From the NCBI RefSeq assembly GCF_014930455.1, contig NZ_JAAIYO010000003.1, forward strand, positions 186,001-250,000: a stretch of DNA of 64,000 bases, given 5' to 3'. Origin of the DNA: Corallococcus soli. Lineage in GTDB: Bacteria > Myxococcota > Myxococcia > Myxococcales > Myxococcaceae. This document shows positions 48,381 to 57,358 of the stretch, one piece after another. Under the pieces are notes generated by a model. The model did no database searches and was not told where the DNA came from. It saw nothing but the letters and a program-made list of their open reading frames with translations. The position numbers and the translations under genes were made by a program. Each line of letters opens with the position of its first letter. Positions within the stretch are counted from its first letter, which is position 1.

Positions 48381-49145
48381 TCACGCGCCCGTGTCCGGTG
48401 TCGCATCGCCCAGGACCTGCGCCAGGAAGGCCTGGAGCGCGGCCTCCGCGCGCCGGGCGGCGACGGGGTGGTGGAGGATGCCCGCCTGGGGGTTGTTCGC
48501 GCCCTCGAAGGTGAAGGCGTGCATCGCGTGGCCGTAGGCCTGGAGCTGCCAGTCCGCGCCGGCCTCGGTCAGCTCCCGGGCAATGGCCAGCACGGCGTCG
48601 GGCCGGGCGACGGGGTCCTCCCAGCCGTGCAGCAGCAGGACGCTCGCGGTGATGGGCGGCTGGGGCCCGAGCCCCGGCGGCTGGAGCACCCCGTGGATGC
48701 TCACGGCGCCCTTCAGTCCCTCCGGCGCGGCGCGCGCGAGGTCGAGCGCGCAGAGGCCTCCGAAGCAATAGCCGAGCACCGCGATGCGCTGGGGATCCAC
48801 CCGGGGATGGCGCCTGGCTGCCTCCAGGCCCGCGAGCATGCGGCGACGCAGGAGGGCGCGGTCCTCCATGAAGGGGGCCATGAGGCGCGAGTTGTCCCCC
48901 GCCACGTCGCCACGGACGCCCTTCCCATACACGTCGAGCGCGAAGCCGACATAGCCCCGCGCCGCGAAGCGTTCCGCGAGGGTGCGCATGATCGCGTTCT
49001 GGCCATCCCAGGCGTGGGCAATCAGGACGCAGGGCCGCCTGGCTTCGTGCGACGTTTCATGGGCGATGTAGCCTTCAAGGACGGTTCCTCCGTCGGTGTA
49101 GTCGAAGGCTTCGGCGTGGACACGGGGCGAGGTGGAGGACGACAT
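48381..49145 (-). CDS. Dienelactone hydrolase family protein
   Basis: A 254-aa alpha/beta hydrolase. The catalytic triad is visible: Cys in GYCFGGLCALD, Asp in LLHGWEDPVA and His in YGHAMHAFT. The oxyanion region follows LIAHAWDGQNA. The ATG at 49145 with GGAAGGG upstream is used; the longer frame from 49517 runs antisense to the response regulator. The reaction is probably hydrolysis of a lactone or ester in the cytoplasm. Confidence 0.88.
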   Translation of the reverse strand: MSSSTSPRVHAEAFDYTDGGTVLEGYIAHETSHEARRPCVLIAHAWDGQNAIMRTLAERFAARGYVGFALDVYGKGVRGDVAGDNSRLMAPFMEDRALLRRRMLAGLEAARRHPRVDPQRIAVLGYCFGGLCALDLARAAPEGLKGAVSIHGVLQPPGLGPQPPITASVLLLHGWEDPVARPDAVLAIARELTEAGADWQLQAYGHAMHAFTFEGANNPQAGILHHPVAARRAEAALQAFLAQVLGDATPDTGA

Positions 49146-49393
49146 CCGGGGCCCTTCCCAATGGGGTGGAGTCCGCACGCTGCACGCCTTCGCCCCCGCA
49201 GTCTGCGGTGAACTGGCGTGGCGGCGCCCGCGGTGCTCGGAAGCGGACGACGGGACGAGGGCGGGCCGGGCTGCTCGGGCGCTCCCATCCGTTGCGACCG
49301 CCGCCGGCCCATGCTGGCCCTCGCTCGTGGGGCCATGAAACACTCCGCGCGCCGTGGGCTTTCCATGGCGCGGTTCCGGAGAGGGTGCAGCGC

Positions 49394-50086
49394 ATGAGGC
49401 TCCTGCTCGTCGAGGACGAGGCGAAGATGGTGGCCCTGCTCCGGCGCGGACTGGAGGAGGAGGGGCACCGCCTTGACGTGTGCTCGCGCGGCGACGAGGC
49501 ACTGGCGCTGGGGACACCCGACGCCTACGAGGTCATCGTCCTGGACTGGTCCCTGCCGGACATGGAGGGCATGACGCTGCTCAAGGGCTGGCGGGAAGCG
49601 GGCGTGCGCACCCCGGTGCTGATGCTGACGGCGCGGGGGACGACGGCGGACAAGGTGCTGGGGCTGCGCTCGGGCGCGGACGACTACCTGGTGAAGCCCT
49701 TCGACTTCGAGGAGCTGCTGGCCCGGCTGGAGGTGCTCCGTCGCCGGAGCGAGGGCCGGGACGGCGACGTGCGCCTGGGCGAGCTGGTGCTGGAGCCGGG
49801 GCGCCGGGTGCTGCGGGTGGGGGCGCGCGAGGAGTCGCTCACCGCGCGCGAGTTCGCGCTCTTCAGCTCGCTGGCCCGTCACCCCGGCGAGGCGCAGGTG
49901 CGCGCGCGGTTGATGGACCAGACGTGGGGGCCGGACTTCAAGGGCAGCGCCAACGTGCTGGACGTGTACGTGGGCTACCTGCGCACGAAGCTGGAGCGCC
50001 TGGGGGCCGCGCACGTGACCCTGCGCTCCGTGCGGGGCGTGGGCTACAAGCTGATGGTGGCGCCCGCGGGAGGGTCCTCGGCGTGA
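49394..50086 (+). CDS. OmpR-family response regulator
   Basis: A 230-aa DNA-binding regulator. The receiver domain has acidic residues in LLVEDEAKM, the phospho-Asp in VIVLDWSLPDMEG, Thr in LMLTARG and Lys in DYLVKPFD. The C-terminal winged helix has LTAREFALFSSLARHPGE and LRSVRGVGYKL. The ATG at 49394 starts the receiver domain properly; the longer frame from 49166 does not. The stop overlaps the GTG of the sensor kinase. Confidence 0.95.
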   Translation: MRLLLVEDEAKMVALLRRGLEEEGHRLDVCSRGDEALALGTPDAYEVIVLDWSLPDMEGMTLLKGWREAGVRTPVLMLTARGTTADKVLGLRSGADDYLVKPFDFEELLARLEVLRRRSEGRDGDVRLGELVLEPGRRVLRVGAREESLTAREFALFSSLARHPGEAQVRARLMDQTWGPDFKGSANVLDVYVGYLRTKLERLGAAHVTLRSVRGVGYKLMVAPAGGSSA

Positions 50087-51474
50087 AGCTGACGCGCCGT
50101 CTGTGGTTGCACGGAGCGCTGGTGCCCGCGCTCGCCACGCTCTGCGCCCTGGTCGTGGCGGGGCAGTTGTTCCGCGTGGACCTGGAGCATGCGTTGGATC
50201 GCGCCCTGCTGGCCCAGGCGGCGGTGGAGAGCGTGAGCCTCTTCGATGGCCCGGGGCAGAAGGTGCACCTGCACATGGCCGTCTCACCGCTGGTGGAGCA
50301 GGTGCGCCCCTTCGCGCCGCAGGGCTACCTGTACCAGGCGGATGGGCAACTGGTGATGCGCTACCCGCCCGTCCCCGAAGGCGCGCCCGAGGAGCCTCCC
50401 CGGGTGCCCGACAGTCCGGACGGTGAGCCGGTCCTCGCCACCCAGGTGTCCGCCGACGGGAACCGCTGGCGCGAGGTGTTCGTGAACGTGCGCTCGCCGG
50501 ATGGGGAGCGGTACGGACTGCGGCTGCTGGCGTCGCTGGGGCAGGTGGACCACTCAGTGGCGTCGTACTTCCGGCTGGCGCTCTCCATGGCGGCGGTGAT
50601 GGGGCTGCTGCTGCTGGCCGTCCAGACCACCCTGGCGCGACGGATGGCGCGGCGGCTGGAGGCCATCACCCTGAACCTGGGACGGCTGCGCGAGGGCGAC
50701 CTGGCGGCGCCCCCGGAGGTGGATCCGGGGAAGGATGAGATCGGCCAGCTCAGCGCGGCGCTCGCGGAGGCCATGGCGCGGGTGCGGGGCGCGCGCGAGG
50801 CCCAGGAGCGGCTGGTCGCGGACACGGCGCACGAGCTGCGCACGCCGCTGGCGCTCATGCGCACCAGCATGGACCTGGCGCTGCGGCGCGAGCGCGGCGC
50901 GGACGAGCTGCGCGCTTCCCTCCGGGACGCGCGCGCGGAGGTGGACCGGCTGGCGGTGCTGGCGGACACGCTGCTGGACATGGCCAGCGCGGGGCGCGGC
51001 GCGTGGGACCGCAAGAAGGGGGACCTGGGATTGGTGTTGGCGCAGGCGGTGGAGGGCGCGCGCGCGGAAGCGGAGCGGCGGGGACTGCTCGTCCACCTGG
51101 AGGCCCCGGACCGGGCGGAGGCCTGGTTCGATGCGGGCAGCCTGCGACAGGCAGTGGACAACCTGCTGAGCAATGCCCTCAAGTTCTCGCCGGAGGGCGG
51201 GGAGATTGGCGTGCGGCTGACGTTGGACGGTGGGCGCTACCGGGTGGGCGTCGCGGACTCCGGCCCGGGCATCCCCGTCTCGGAGCGTGAGGCCGTGTTC
51301 GAGCCGTTCCACCGCGTGGCGGACGCGGAGTCGCGGCCCGGCGTGGGGCTGGGGCTGGCCATCGTCCGGGAGGTCGCGCGGCGCCATGGCGGCCGGGCCT
51401 ACGTGGACGCGGCGGTGGGGCAGGGCACCCAGGTGGTGCTGGAGCTTCCCTCCGCGCCGCGGGCGGAAGGCTGA
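50083..51474 (+). CDS. Sensor histidine kinase
   Basis: A 463-aa inner-membrane kinase paired with the upstream regulator. The GTG at 50083 overlaps the regulator stop (GTGA). There are two membrane helices (about residues 8-28 and 160-182) around a periplasmic domain of about 130 residues, then HAMP, the H-box in VADTAHELRTPLALM, the N-box DNLLSNALKFSPEGG, and G-boxes ADSGPGIP and GVGLGLAIV. The signal sensed is unknown. Confidence 0.95.
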   Translation: MKLTRRLWLHGALVPALATLCALVVAGQLFRVDLEHALDRALLAQAAVESVSLFDGPGQKVHLHMAVSPLVEQVRPFAPQGYLYQADGQLVMRYPPVPEGAPEEPPRVPDSPDGEPVLATQVSADGNRWREVFVNVRSPDGERYGLRLLASLGQVDHSVASYFRLALSMAAVMGLLLLAVQTTLARRMARRLEAITLNLGRLREGDLAAPPEVDPGKDEIGQLSAALAEAMARVRGAREAQERLVADTAHELRTPLALMRTSMDLALRRERGADELRASLRDARAEVDRLAVLADTLLDMASAGRGAWDRKKGDLGLVLAQAVEGARAEAERRGLLVHLEAPDRAEAWFDAGSLRQAVDNLLSNALKFSPEGGEIGVRLTLDGGRYRVGVADSGPGIPVSEREAVFEPFHRVADAESRPGVGLGLAIVREVARRHGGRAYVDAAVGQGTQVVLELPSAPRAEG

Positions 51475-51493
51475 GCGTCCCGTGAGCCAGGGG

Positions 51494-52900
51494 ATGTCTT
51501 CCGAACGCGTGAGCTTCTTCCAGACGCCTCCGTCGCCCGGAGTCCTGCCCGTGCGCCTGCCGAGCCCGTTCGCGCCAGGACCGCCGGGGCCGCTGGCCCG
51601 GAGCGCCGCGGAGGCCCTCCAGCAGCGGCTGCGCCGCGAGAGGTGGGAGGTGCTGGACGCGCCCGGGGGCGGGAAGATGTTCGGCGTGCTGGTCGTCGCG
51701 GCGCCGGACGGGCGGGTCGGCTACCTGAGCGCGTTCTCCGGGATGCTGGGCGGTGGCTGGAACGTGGAGGGCTTCGTGCCCCCGCTGTTCGACCCGGTCG
51801 CGCGCGATGCCTTCTGGCCGGCGGGAGAGGCGGAGCTGGGGGCGCTGACACACCGGTACGCGGAGCTGAGCCGGGAGGTGGAGCAGGCGCCTTCGCCCCT
51901 GCTCCACGAGGAGCTGGCGCGGATTGGACACCTGCGCGCCGAACGCTCCCGCGCCCTGTGGCGACAGATGGCGCGGAGCTATGTGATTCCAAACGCGCGG
52001 GGTGAGCGTCTGCCATTGGCGGAGCTGTTCGCGCCCAGGCCGCCGCCCGGAGGGGCAGGGGATTGCGCCGCGCCCAAGCTGCTGGCGGAGGCGTACCGCC
52101 AGCACCTGAGGCCGCTGGCGCTGGCGGAGTTCTGGTGGGGAGCGCCCCCGCTCGATGGTCGTCGCGAGTCCGGCGCCTATTATCCCGCGTGTGACAACAA
52201 ATGCGGCGTCGTCCTGCCGTACATGCTGCAAGGGCTGTCCGTGGAGCCCGCGCCCCGGACGGGCACCCTCATCGAAGACCCGCGCATCCTTCATGAGGAC
52301 CCGTGGCTCCTCGTGGTCGACAAGCCCGTGGGGCTGTCCACGCTGCCGGACCGCCACGCGCCCGAGCGCGACTCGGTGCTCGTCCGGCTCCAGTCGCGCT
52401 TCCCGGCGCTGTCCAGCTCCGACGTCCTCCAGGACCTGGAGCGCGAAGTCTCCGGTCTCCTCCTGGTGGCCAGGGACGAGGCGACCCGGGCCGCGCTCCT
52501 GCGCCAGTTCGCGCGTCGCGAGGCGGAGCACCGCCAGGTCTCCTGGGTCGAAGGCGTCGTGGCGGAAGCCTCCGGCGTCATCGAGCTGCCCCTGCGCGGG
52601 ACGTCCCATGCCCCGCTGGAGGACTGCGTCGACCGGGTCCACGGCAAGCGCGCGGTGACGGCGTGGACGGTGCTGGAGCGCGACGGAGGCAGGACCCGGG
52701 TGGCGTGGGTTCCCGTGACCCGGCATCCCTTCCAGACGCGCATCCATGCCGCGCACCGTCTGGGATTGGGAGCGCCCGTGGTCGGGGATGCCCGCTTCGG
52801 TCAGGGAGCCGCGCGGTTGATGCTCCACGCGGAGGCGCTTGCCTTCACCCATCCCCAGACGGGCGCGCGTCTGGAGTTCACCGCCCCCGCTCCCTTCTGA
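51494..52900 (+). CDS. RluA-family pseudouridine-synthase-like protein with altered catalytic motif
   Basis: A 468-aa protein of the long RluA type. The N-terminal half contains the LAEFWWG and GAYYPACDNKC segments typical of this group. The C-terminal catalytic fold starts at EDPWLLVVDKPVGLSTLP. The usual HRLDxxTSG motif reads QDLEREVSG, so the catalytic Asp is replaced by Glu (codon 52439-52441), and the later GRxHQxR motif reads RHPFQTR. Activity is therefore doubtful. The ATG at 51494 is chosen (AGGGG upstream); the GTG at 51482 is possible. It follows the histidine kinase by 19 bp and may be co-transcribed. Confidence 0.85.
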   Translation: MSSERVSFFQTPPSPGVLPVRLPSPFAPGPPGPLARSAAEALQQRLRRERWEVLDAPGGGKMFGVLVVAAPDGRVGYLSAFSGMLGGGWNVEGFVPPLFDPVARDAFWPAGEAELGALTHRYAELSREVEQAPSPLLHEELARIGHLRAERSRALWRQMARSYVIPNARGERLPLAELFAPRPPPGGAGDCAAPKLLAEAYRQHLRPLALAEFWWGAPPLDGRRESGAYYPACDNKCGVVLPYMLQGLSVEPAPRTGTLIEDPRILHEDPWLLVVDKPVGLSTLPDRHAPERDSVLVRLQSRFPALSSSDVLQDLEREVSGLLLVARDEATRAALLRQFARREAEHRQVSWVEGVVAEASGVIELPLRGTSHAPLEDCVDRVHGKRAVTAWTVLERDGGRTRVAWVPVTRHPFQTRIHAAHRLGLGAPVVGDARFGQGAARLMLHAEALAFTHPQTGARLEFTAPAPF

Positions 52901-53017
52901 CGTGGAGGCCCGCGCCGCTCGGAAAATTTGATCATCCCGGAGGCCCATGGGAACGAAGGCGCGGGAAGGGCGCGGAGGCCCTCTCCAATGCCAGACACCC
53001 CGCTTGAGAGGGATGAC

Positions 53018-53557
53018 ATGCCGCACGCTCGTGAAGACCGACGCCCCCCGTCCTGGATGCCGGGCCTGTTGCTGGCCGCCACGACCCTGACCGCGTGTGG
53101 ACAGGACGCGGTCGGGCGCCGCTATGAGGGCCGCTACGCGATGGCCCTCCAGGTCGACTCCGGACCGCATCAGGACGAGGGACCGCTGGACGTCGCCCTC
53201 GATGTCTACATCGAAGGTCAGGCCACCCTCACCCAGAACAAGCTCCGGTGCACGTTGGCCGCCCGCTACGTCCCGGACGTCCGCGCCCCTGGGGCGGATG
53301 GGAGGGAGGTGGAATACGAGGAACTGCGGGACGTGCAGCCGGACCAGACCCAGGTGTGCCCCGCGCCCGAGGCGCTGGGAGAGAACCGATGGTTGGAGTT
53401 CCGGTTCGGCAGGGGCCGCATCGAGAACCGCCGCCTGTCGCTCTCCTACTCAGGAGATGTGTGGCAGGGCACGTCCGCCGACCTCGCCGACGCCCGGGGC
53501 ACCCGGCTGGGCACCTTCGCCTACGCCTTCGAGGGCGGTGAAGTGGCCGTGCCCTGA
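53018..53557 (+). CDS. Lipoprotein of unknown function
   Basis: A 179-aa lipoprotein with lipobox LTAC (Cys27). The ATG at 53018 with GAGAGGG upstream is chosen because it leaves a normal signal peptide; the frame is open from 52928. The mature part is beta-rich (RYEGRYAMALQVDSG; DVALDVYIEGQATLTQNK; LRCTL with a partner Cys in QVCPAPE) and may form a single beta-sandwich or barrel. No family is recognised. Confidence 0.75.
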   Translation: MPHAREDRRPPSWMPGLLLAATTLTACGQDAVGRRYEGRYAMALQVDSGPHQDEGPLDVALDVYIEGQATLTQNKLRCTLAARYVPDVRAPGADGREVEYEELRDVQPDQTQVCPAPEALGENRWLEFRFGRGRIENRRLSLSYSGDVWQGTSADLADARGTRLGTFAYAFEGGEVAVP

Positions 53558-53742
53558 GGCCGCCTGCCCGCATGACGGCACGTCCACCGCGCGACACCTT
53601 TCGTCGTGATGTCGTTGGCCGTCTACTTCCCGCGTCCCGGTGGGCGTCGGATGCCATGCACAGGCCCTCAGCCCTCCTCTTGGGCGATTGCACGAGACCC
53701 GGGATGCGCGCGATATCCGGGACTTCGTGACGTGGGGGGGCC

Positions 53743-54360
53743 GTGCGCTATCTCGACTCTGGAACGGAAGCCTGGTGGCCCCTCGCGGGCGACGCCGAAC
53801 GTCACGCGTTGGATCACCCGTGGCCCTCACCCGGGCAGGGCAGCGTGCGCTTCGTCATCGACGATGGCTTCTTCCGCCTGGAGCACGACGCCCGGCTGGA
53901 GCTCTACCGTGACCTGTCGGAGAAGATGCTCGCCGTCTTCCGCGAGCTCACGCCGCCGGGCGGCTGGCTGTACGCGTTGGATCCGCACCACCCCTGCTAC
54001 CGCTTCCACCCGCACGTCCCCTTCGAGGTGGGCGCGACGCTCCAGGAGGTGACGGGCCTCTACACGCGCGAGCACATGGAGCTGGTGGAGCGGGGCATCC
54101 ACCCGCCGTCCTTCAACGCGCGCTGGGCCATGGACGTCCACCCCGCAGGGGACCCGGAGCACCTCTTCGCGCCGCCGGACTTCCACTTCGTCTTCGCCGC
54201 GCGCTACCGCGTGGGCAACTTCGACGGCCTGGAGGCGCCGGGCCGGGGGCCCATCGAGACGGAGACCTACGAGCTGCTGGGACCGCGCCTCATCGCCGCG
54301 GTGGACCGCGCTCCGCCGGAGCTGTTCCGGCGGGCCCGCAGGATGACGTCCGACGAGTGA
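53743..54360 (+). CDS. DUF2716-like protein
   Basis: A 205-aa cytoplasmic protein starting at a GTG. It contains YALDPHHPCYRFHPHVPFE, which closely resembles the core of DUF2716, with a following FHFVFAARYRVGNFDG strand and a C-terminal PIETETYELLGP. Function is unknown. It converges on the tautomerase-like gene. Confidence 0.75.
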   Translation: MRYLDSGTEAWWPLAGDAERHALDHPWPSPGQGSVRFVIDDGFFRLEHDARLELYRDLSEKMLAVFRELTPPGGWLYALDPHHPCYRFHPHVPFEVGATLQEVTGLYTREHMELVERGIHPPSFNARWAMDVHPAGDPEHLFAPPDFHFVFAARYRVGNFDGLEAPGRGPIETETYELLGPRLIAAVDRAPPELFRRARRMTSDE

Positions 54361-54372
54361 CGCGGCGTCCGT

Positions 54373-54564
54373 TCAGGCCGGACGCGGCGTGCGCGAGGGG
54401 GGCGCGCCCTCGTAGTAGAGGCTGGCGTGCCCCTCGCCGTAGACGACCAGCACCCGGTCGTTCTGCTCCAGGAGACCCGACGTCTTCTGGGTGACCTTGC
54501 GAACCAGGGCGTCGAGCTGCGCCGGACCTGCTTTGCTCCCGGCCCGGACCGTGACGACAGGCAT
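54373..54564 (-). CDS. 4-oxalocrotonate tautomerase-like protein
   Basis: A 63-aa protein beginning MPVVTVRAG, so the catalytic N-terminal proline would be exposed after Met removal. The pattern QLDALVRKVTQ, then DRVLVVYGE and YYEGAPP, fits the 4-OT family (usually about 62 aa). The ATG at 54564 is chosen over 54582 because only it places Pro at position 2; AGGA lies about seven bases upstream. The substrate is unknown. Confidence 0.75.
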   Translation of the reverse strand: MPVVTVRAGSKAGPAQLDALVRKVTQKTSGLLEQNDRVLVVYGEGHASLYYEGAPPSRTPRPA

Positions 54565-54668
54565 GCGGTGTCCTGCTCCCAATGACCTCTCCCGCGACGA
54601 ACGCCGGCGGGGGCCGACGCCTCACCCGTCCGGAGGGTCCTGCGTGTCATAGCGAACGGAACACTTCG

Positions 54669-54709
54669 TTGACAAGTGCGTGCCGCCATGGGGGATAGAG
54701 ACCCCCATG
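54669..54709 (+). promoter_or_regulatory. Candidate promoter and hairpin at the start of the outer-membrane-like gene
   Basis: TTGACA (54669-54674) is a perfect -35 hexamer. A weak GATAGA (54694-54699) lies 19 bases on, which would place transcription start at or near the ATG at 54707. A perfect hairpin, CATGGGGG-N7-CCCCCATG (54687-54709), covers the start codon and there is no purine-rich ribosome binding site besides its own arm. Confidence 0.4.
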
Positions 54710-55312
54710 CTCCGCCACATCCGTGCCTTGCTGGTCGTTTCGCTTGCCCTGGCTTCCACCGCGCACGCGCAGTCGCGCAAGCCGCAGGAGCTGTACCACC
54801 AGTCCCCCACGCCGGCGTGGCTGCCGCGAGGCGTCTTCCTGGGCACGCAGCTGAGCAACGGCGCCGTCACCCCGCGCCTGCACCTGCAGTGGCAGTTCAC
54901 CTTCTTCCAGGAGCGCAAGGACGCGTGGGCCGTCATCCTGGAGGGCGGGGTGGGGTGGGCTGCGTCCCTGCCCGACACGGCCGTGGAGGGCTACATCCTG
55001 CCGGTGAACTCCTACTACGAGCACCTGGCCCACGTGGGCGTCGCCTACCGCAACCACCTGCCGGGGATGGCGCACTGGGGCTTCCAGGTGTCGTCCGGCC
55101 CCGTCTTCTACGGCTCCCACTTCGGCACCCAGCCCCCGGACCGGCGCGTCGCCGGCTCCGTCCAGGGCCGCGTCCAGATTGGCTACCAGTTGAACGACGT
55201 GGGCCTGGGGCTCGCGGTGGGGTACGCGGAGCCGTTCGGACTCAAGAACCGCAGCTTCGCGCGCAACTTCGTGGGTGGCGTGAGCCTCGGATTTTTCGCG
55301 GATTGGCGGTAG
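54707..55312 (+). CDS. Predicted outer-membrane beta-barrel protein
   Basis: A 201-aa exported protein. The signal peptide is LLVVSLALASTAHAQ. The mature part alternates hydrophobic and polar residues with many aromatic ends (LHLQWQFTFF; WGFQVSSGPVFYG; VQIGYQL; VSLGFFADW), as in small porin-like barrels. The C-terminus DWR is short of the usual terminal Phe. No named family is recognised. Confidence 0.72.
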   Translation: MLRHIRALLVVSLALASTAHAQSRKPQELYHQSPTPAWLPRGVFLGTQLSNGAVTPRLHLQWQFTFFQERKDAWAVILEGGVGWAASLPDTAVEGYILPVNSYYEHLAHVGVAYRNHLPGMAHWGFQVSSGPVFYGSHFGTQPPDRRVAGSVQGRVQIGYQLNDVGLGLAVGYAEPFGLKNRSFARNFVGGVSLGFFADWR

Positions 55313-55384
55313 AGGCGCGGTACACTGGCGGAGTGAGAGCGGAACGGCCCCCGGGTGTGGGGCCCGTGCGCCGCGTCCCCCGTC

Positions 55385-55897
55385 ATGGCTGAGCTGCTCA
55401 ATGCCCACGTCACGCGCTACCTGCGCAACCGCGACGAGTTCGAGCGGGGCCTTCCCCCGGGCCTCCTCGTCTTCATGCCCGCGCTCGGCGCGGTCCCTCC
55501 GGCGGAGCTGGAGGACTACCCGTTGCGGACGGTGACCAACGCCGGGCCGCCGACGCTCGGCCAGGACGAGCCCGTCGTCTTCCCCCTGCTCAAGTCCCAG
55601 GGCAACGCCTTCGGCCGGGGCATCACCGTGGGGCGCACGGGCAACAACGACGTCGTGCTCGATGACGGCAGTGTGTCCCGATTTCACGCGTGGTTTACAC
55701 GGGACGCGGGGGAAGCAGGGTTCCTGCTGACGGATGCGGGCTCGAAGAACGGCTCGTACGTGGTGGGGGAGCGGCTGTTGGCCCGTAAACCGACGCCGGT
55801 GGGGGACGGGATGCGGCTGCGCTTCGGGCAGGTGGAGGTCAGCTTCTACACGGCCGGGGGTTTCGTCCGCCTGTTGGCGAAGCGCCTGCAGTCCTGA
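55385..55897 (+). CDS. FHA-domain protein
   Basis: A 170-aa cytoplasmic protein that would bind phosphothreonine. The FHA domain (about residues 75-150) is complete: GITVGRTGNNDVVLDD, SVSRFHAWF and TDAGSKNGSYVVG. The N-terminal region is unique. The ATG at 55385 is chosen because it gives a normal start (MAELLNAHV); the GTG at 55355 is an alternative and neither has a clear ribosome binding site. The PP2C gene follows 57 bp later, so this is likely a phospho-signalling pair. Confidence 0.9.
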   Translation: MAELLNAHVTRYLRNRDEFERGLPPGLLVFMPALGAVPPAELEDYPLRTVTNAGPPTLGQDEPVVFPLLKSQGNAFGRGITVGRTGNNDVVLDDGSVSRFHAWFTRDAGEAGFLLTDAGSKNGSYVVGERLLARKPTPVGDGMRLRFGQVEVSFYTAGGFVRLLAKRLQS

Positions 55898-55954
55898 AGC
55901 CTTGCCACGTCTTCGGCGGCCTGCGTAACGTGCGAAGTCACCCAACAGGCACGG

Positions 55955-57247
55955 ATGGGAGCGTTCGCGGTGGCCTTGACCACAGAAGCCTTCGGGCTGA
56001 CCGATGTAGGCCGGAAACGGCAGCACAACGAAGACGCGATGATGGTGGACGCGTCGCTCGGCCTGTTCATGGTCGCCGATGGCATGGGCGGACACGCCGC
56101 GGGTGAGGTCGCCAGCGCGCGGGCCACGGAGGTCGTCAAGCAGCACATCGCGGCCAACCGGCACCTGCTGAAGGACCTGGCCAACAACCCCACGGCGGAC
56201 AGCCGCTCCGCGGCGGCGGCGCTGGTGGAAGTGGCCGTGCAGCGGGCGTGCGCGGACATCTACCGCGCGGCCATGACGGACGCGTCCAAGCGCGGCATGG
56301 GCACGACGTTCGTGTGCCTGGCGGTGGGCGGCAACAAGGGCGTCATCGGCCACGTGGGCGACAGCCGGGTGTACCTGGTGCGCCACAGCCAGTGCCACCG
56401 GCTCACCGAGGACCACACGCTGGTCGCCGCGCAGCTGAAGGCCGGCACCATCACGAAGGAGCAGGCCGCGACGTCGCAGTACCGCAACGTCATCACCCGG
56501 GCGGTGGGCATCCAGGAGTCGGTCCAGGTCGACACGCTCATCGTGGACCTGATGCCCGGCGACGTGTTCCTGCTCTGCTCGGACGGCCTGCACGGCTACA
56601 TGGAGGATGAGGAGCTCCTCCCGCTGGTGGCGAACCTCCAGCCCGGCGACATGCCGCGCAAGCTGGTGGAGCTGGCCAACGAGCGCGGCGGCAAGGACAA
56701 CATCACCGCGGTGGTGGTGAAGGTCGCCGGCGACAGCGCGGCCCTGGCCAGCGAGGAGACGAGCGAGGCGCAGTCGCGCATGGAGGCGCTGCGGAAGATC
56801 CCCCTCTTCCGCCACCTCACGTACAAGGAGCAGACGGCGGTGCTGTCCATCGCCACCACGCGAACCTACCCGGCGGGTCGGGAGATCGTCGTGGAGGGGC
56901 AGCCGGGCGAGGAGCTCTTCGTCGTCATCCGGGGCCGGGTGGCCATCGAGAAGAACGGCGTGGAGATCGCGGAGCTGCGCTCGGGCGGCCACTTCGGGGA
57001 GATGGGCCTCATCGACAATGCGCCCCGCTCCGCCACGGTGCGCGCCACGGAGCCCACGCGGACCATGGTGATCGCCCGCTCGGACCTGATGGGGCTGATG
57101 AAGCGCGAGGCCATCCTCGCGGTGAAGATGCTCTGGAGCTTCGTGCAGGTGCTGAGCGACCGGCTGCGCGCGACCAACTCCGAGTTGAGCGAGGCGCGGC
57201 AGGAGCTGGCCGTGGCGCAGGCCATCCAGCCGTTCGCGGAGGACTGA
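55955..57247 (+). CDS. PP2C-family protein phosphatase fused to a cyclic-nucleotide-binding domain
   Basis: A 430-aa protein. The N-terminal PP2C domain (about residues 10-255) keeps the metal-binding residues: HNEDA, VADGMGGHAAGE, GHVGDSRVYLV, CSDGLHG and GGKDNITAVVV. The C-terminal domain (about 280-400) has a cyclic-nucleotide fold with GEELFVVIRGRV and the phosphate cassette FGEMGLIDNAPRSATV, including the Arg that binds the phosphate. It would dephosphorylate Ser/Thr proteins under nucleotide control. The GTG at 55970, with GGGAG about eight bases before it, may be the real start. Confidence 0.93.
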   Translation: MGAFAVALTTEAFGLTDVGRKRQHNEDAMMVDASLGLFMVADGMGGHAAGEVASARATEVVKQHIAANRHLLKDLANNPTADSRSAAAALVEVAVQRACADIYRAAMTDASKRGMGTTFVCLAVGGNKGVIGHVGDSRVYLVRHSQCHRLTEDHTLVAAQLKAGTITKEQAATSQYRNVITRAVGIQESVQVDTLIVDLMPGDVFLLCSDGLHGYMEDEELLPLVANLQPGDMPRKLVELANERGGKDNITAVVVKVAGDSAALASEETSEAQSRMEALRKIPLFRHLTYKEQTAVLSIATTRTYPAGREIVVEGQPGEELFVVIRGRVAIEKNGVEIAELRSGGHFGEMGLIDNAPRSATVRATEPTRTMVIARSDLMGLMKREAILAVKMLWSFVQVLSDRLRATNSELSEARQELAVAQAIQPFAED

Positions 57248-57358
57248 CGCGGGAACGCTTCCGGGGCCCCGGACGTCCTGGACAGGACGCTCCGGAATTT
57301 CCCGGGGGAAACCGTCGTTGGGGGGCCGGCCGTGGGGTAGGTTCCCGGCCGCGTACGC

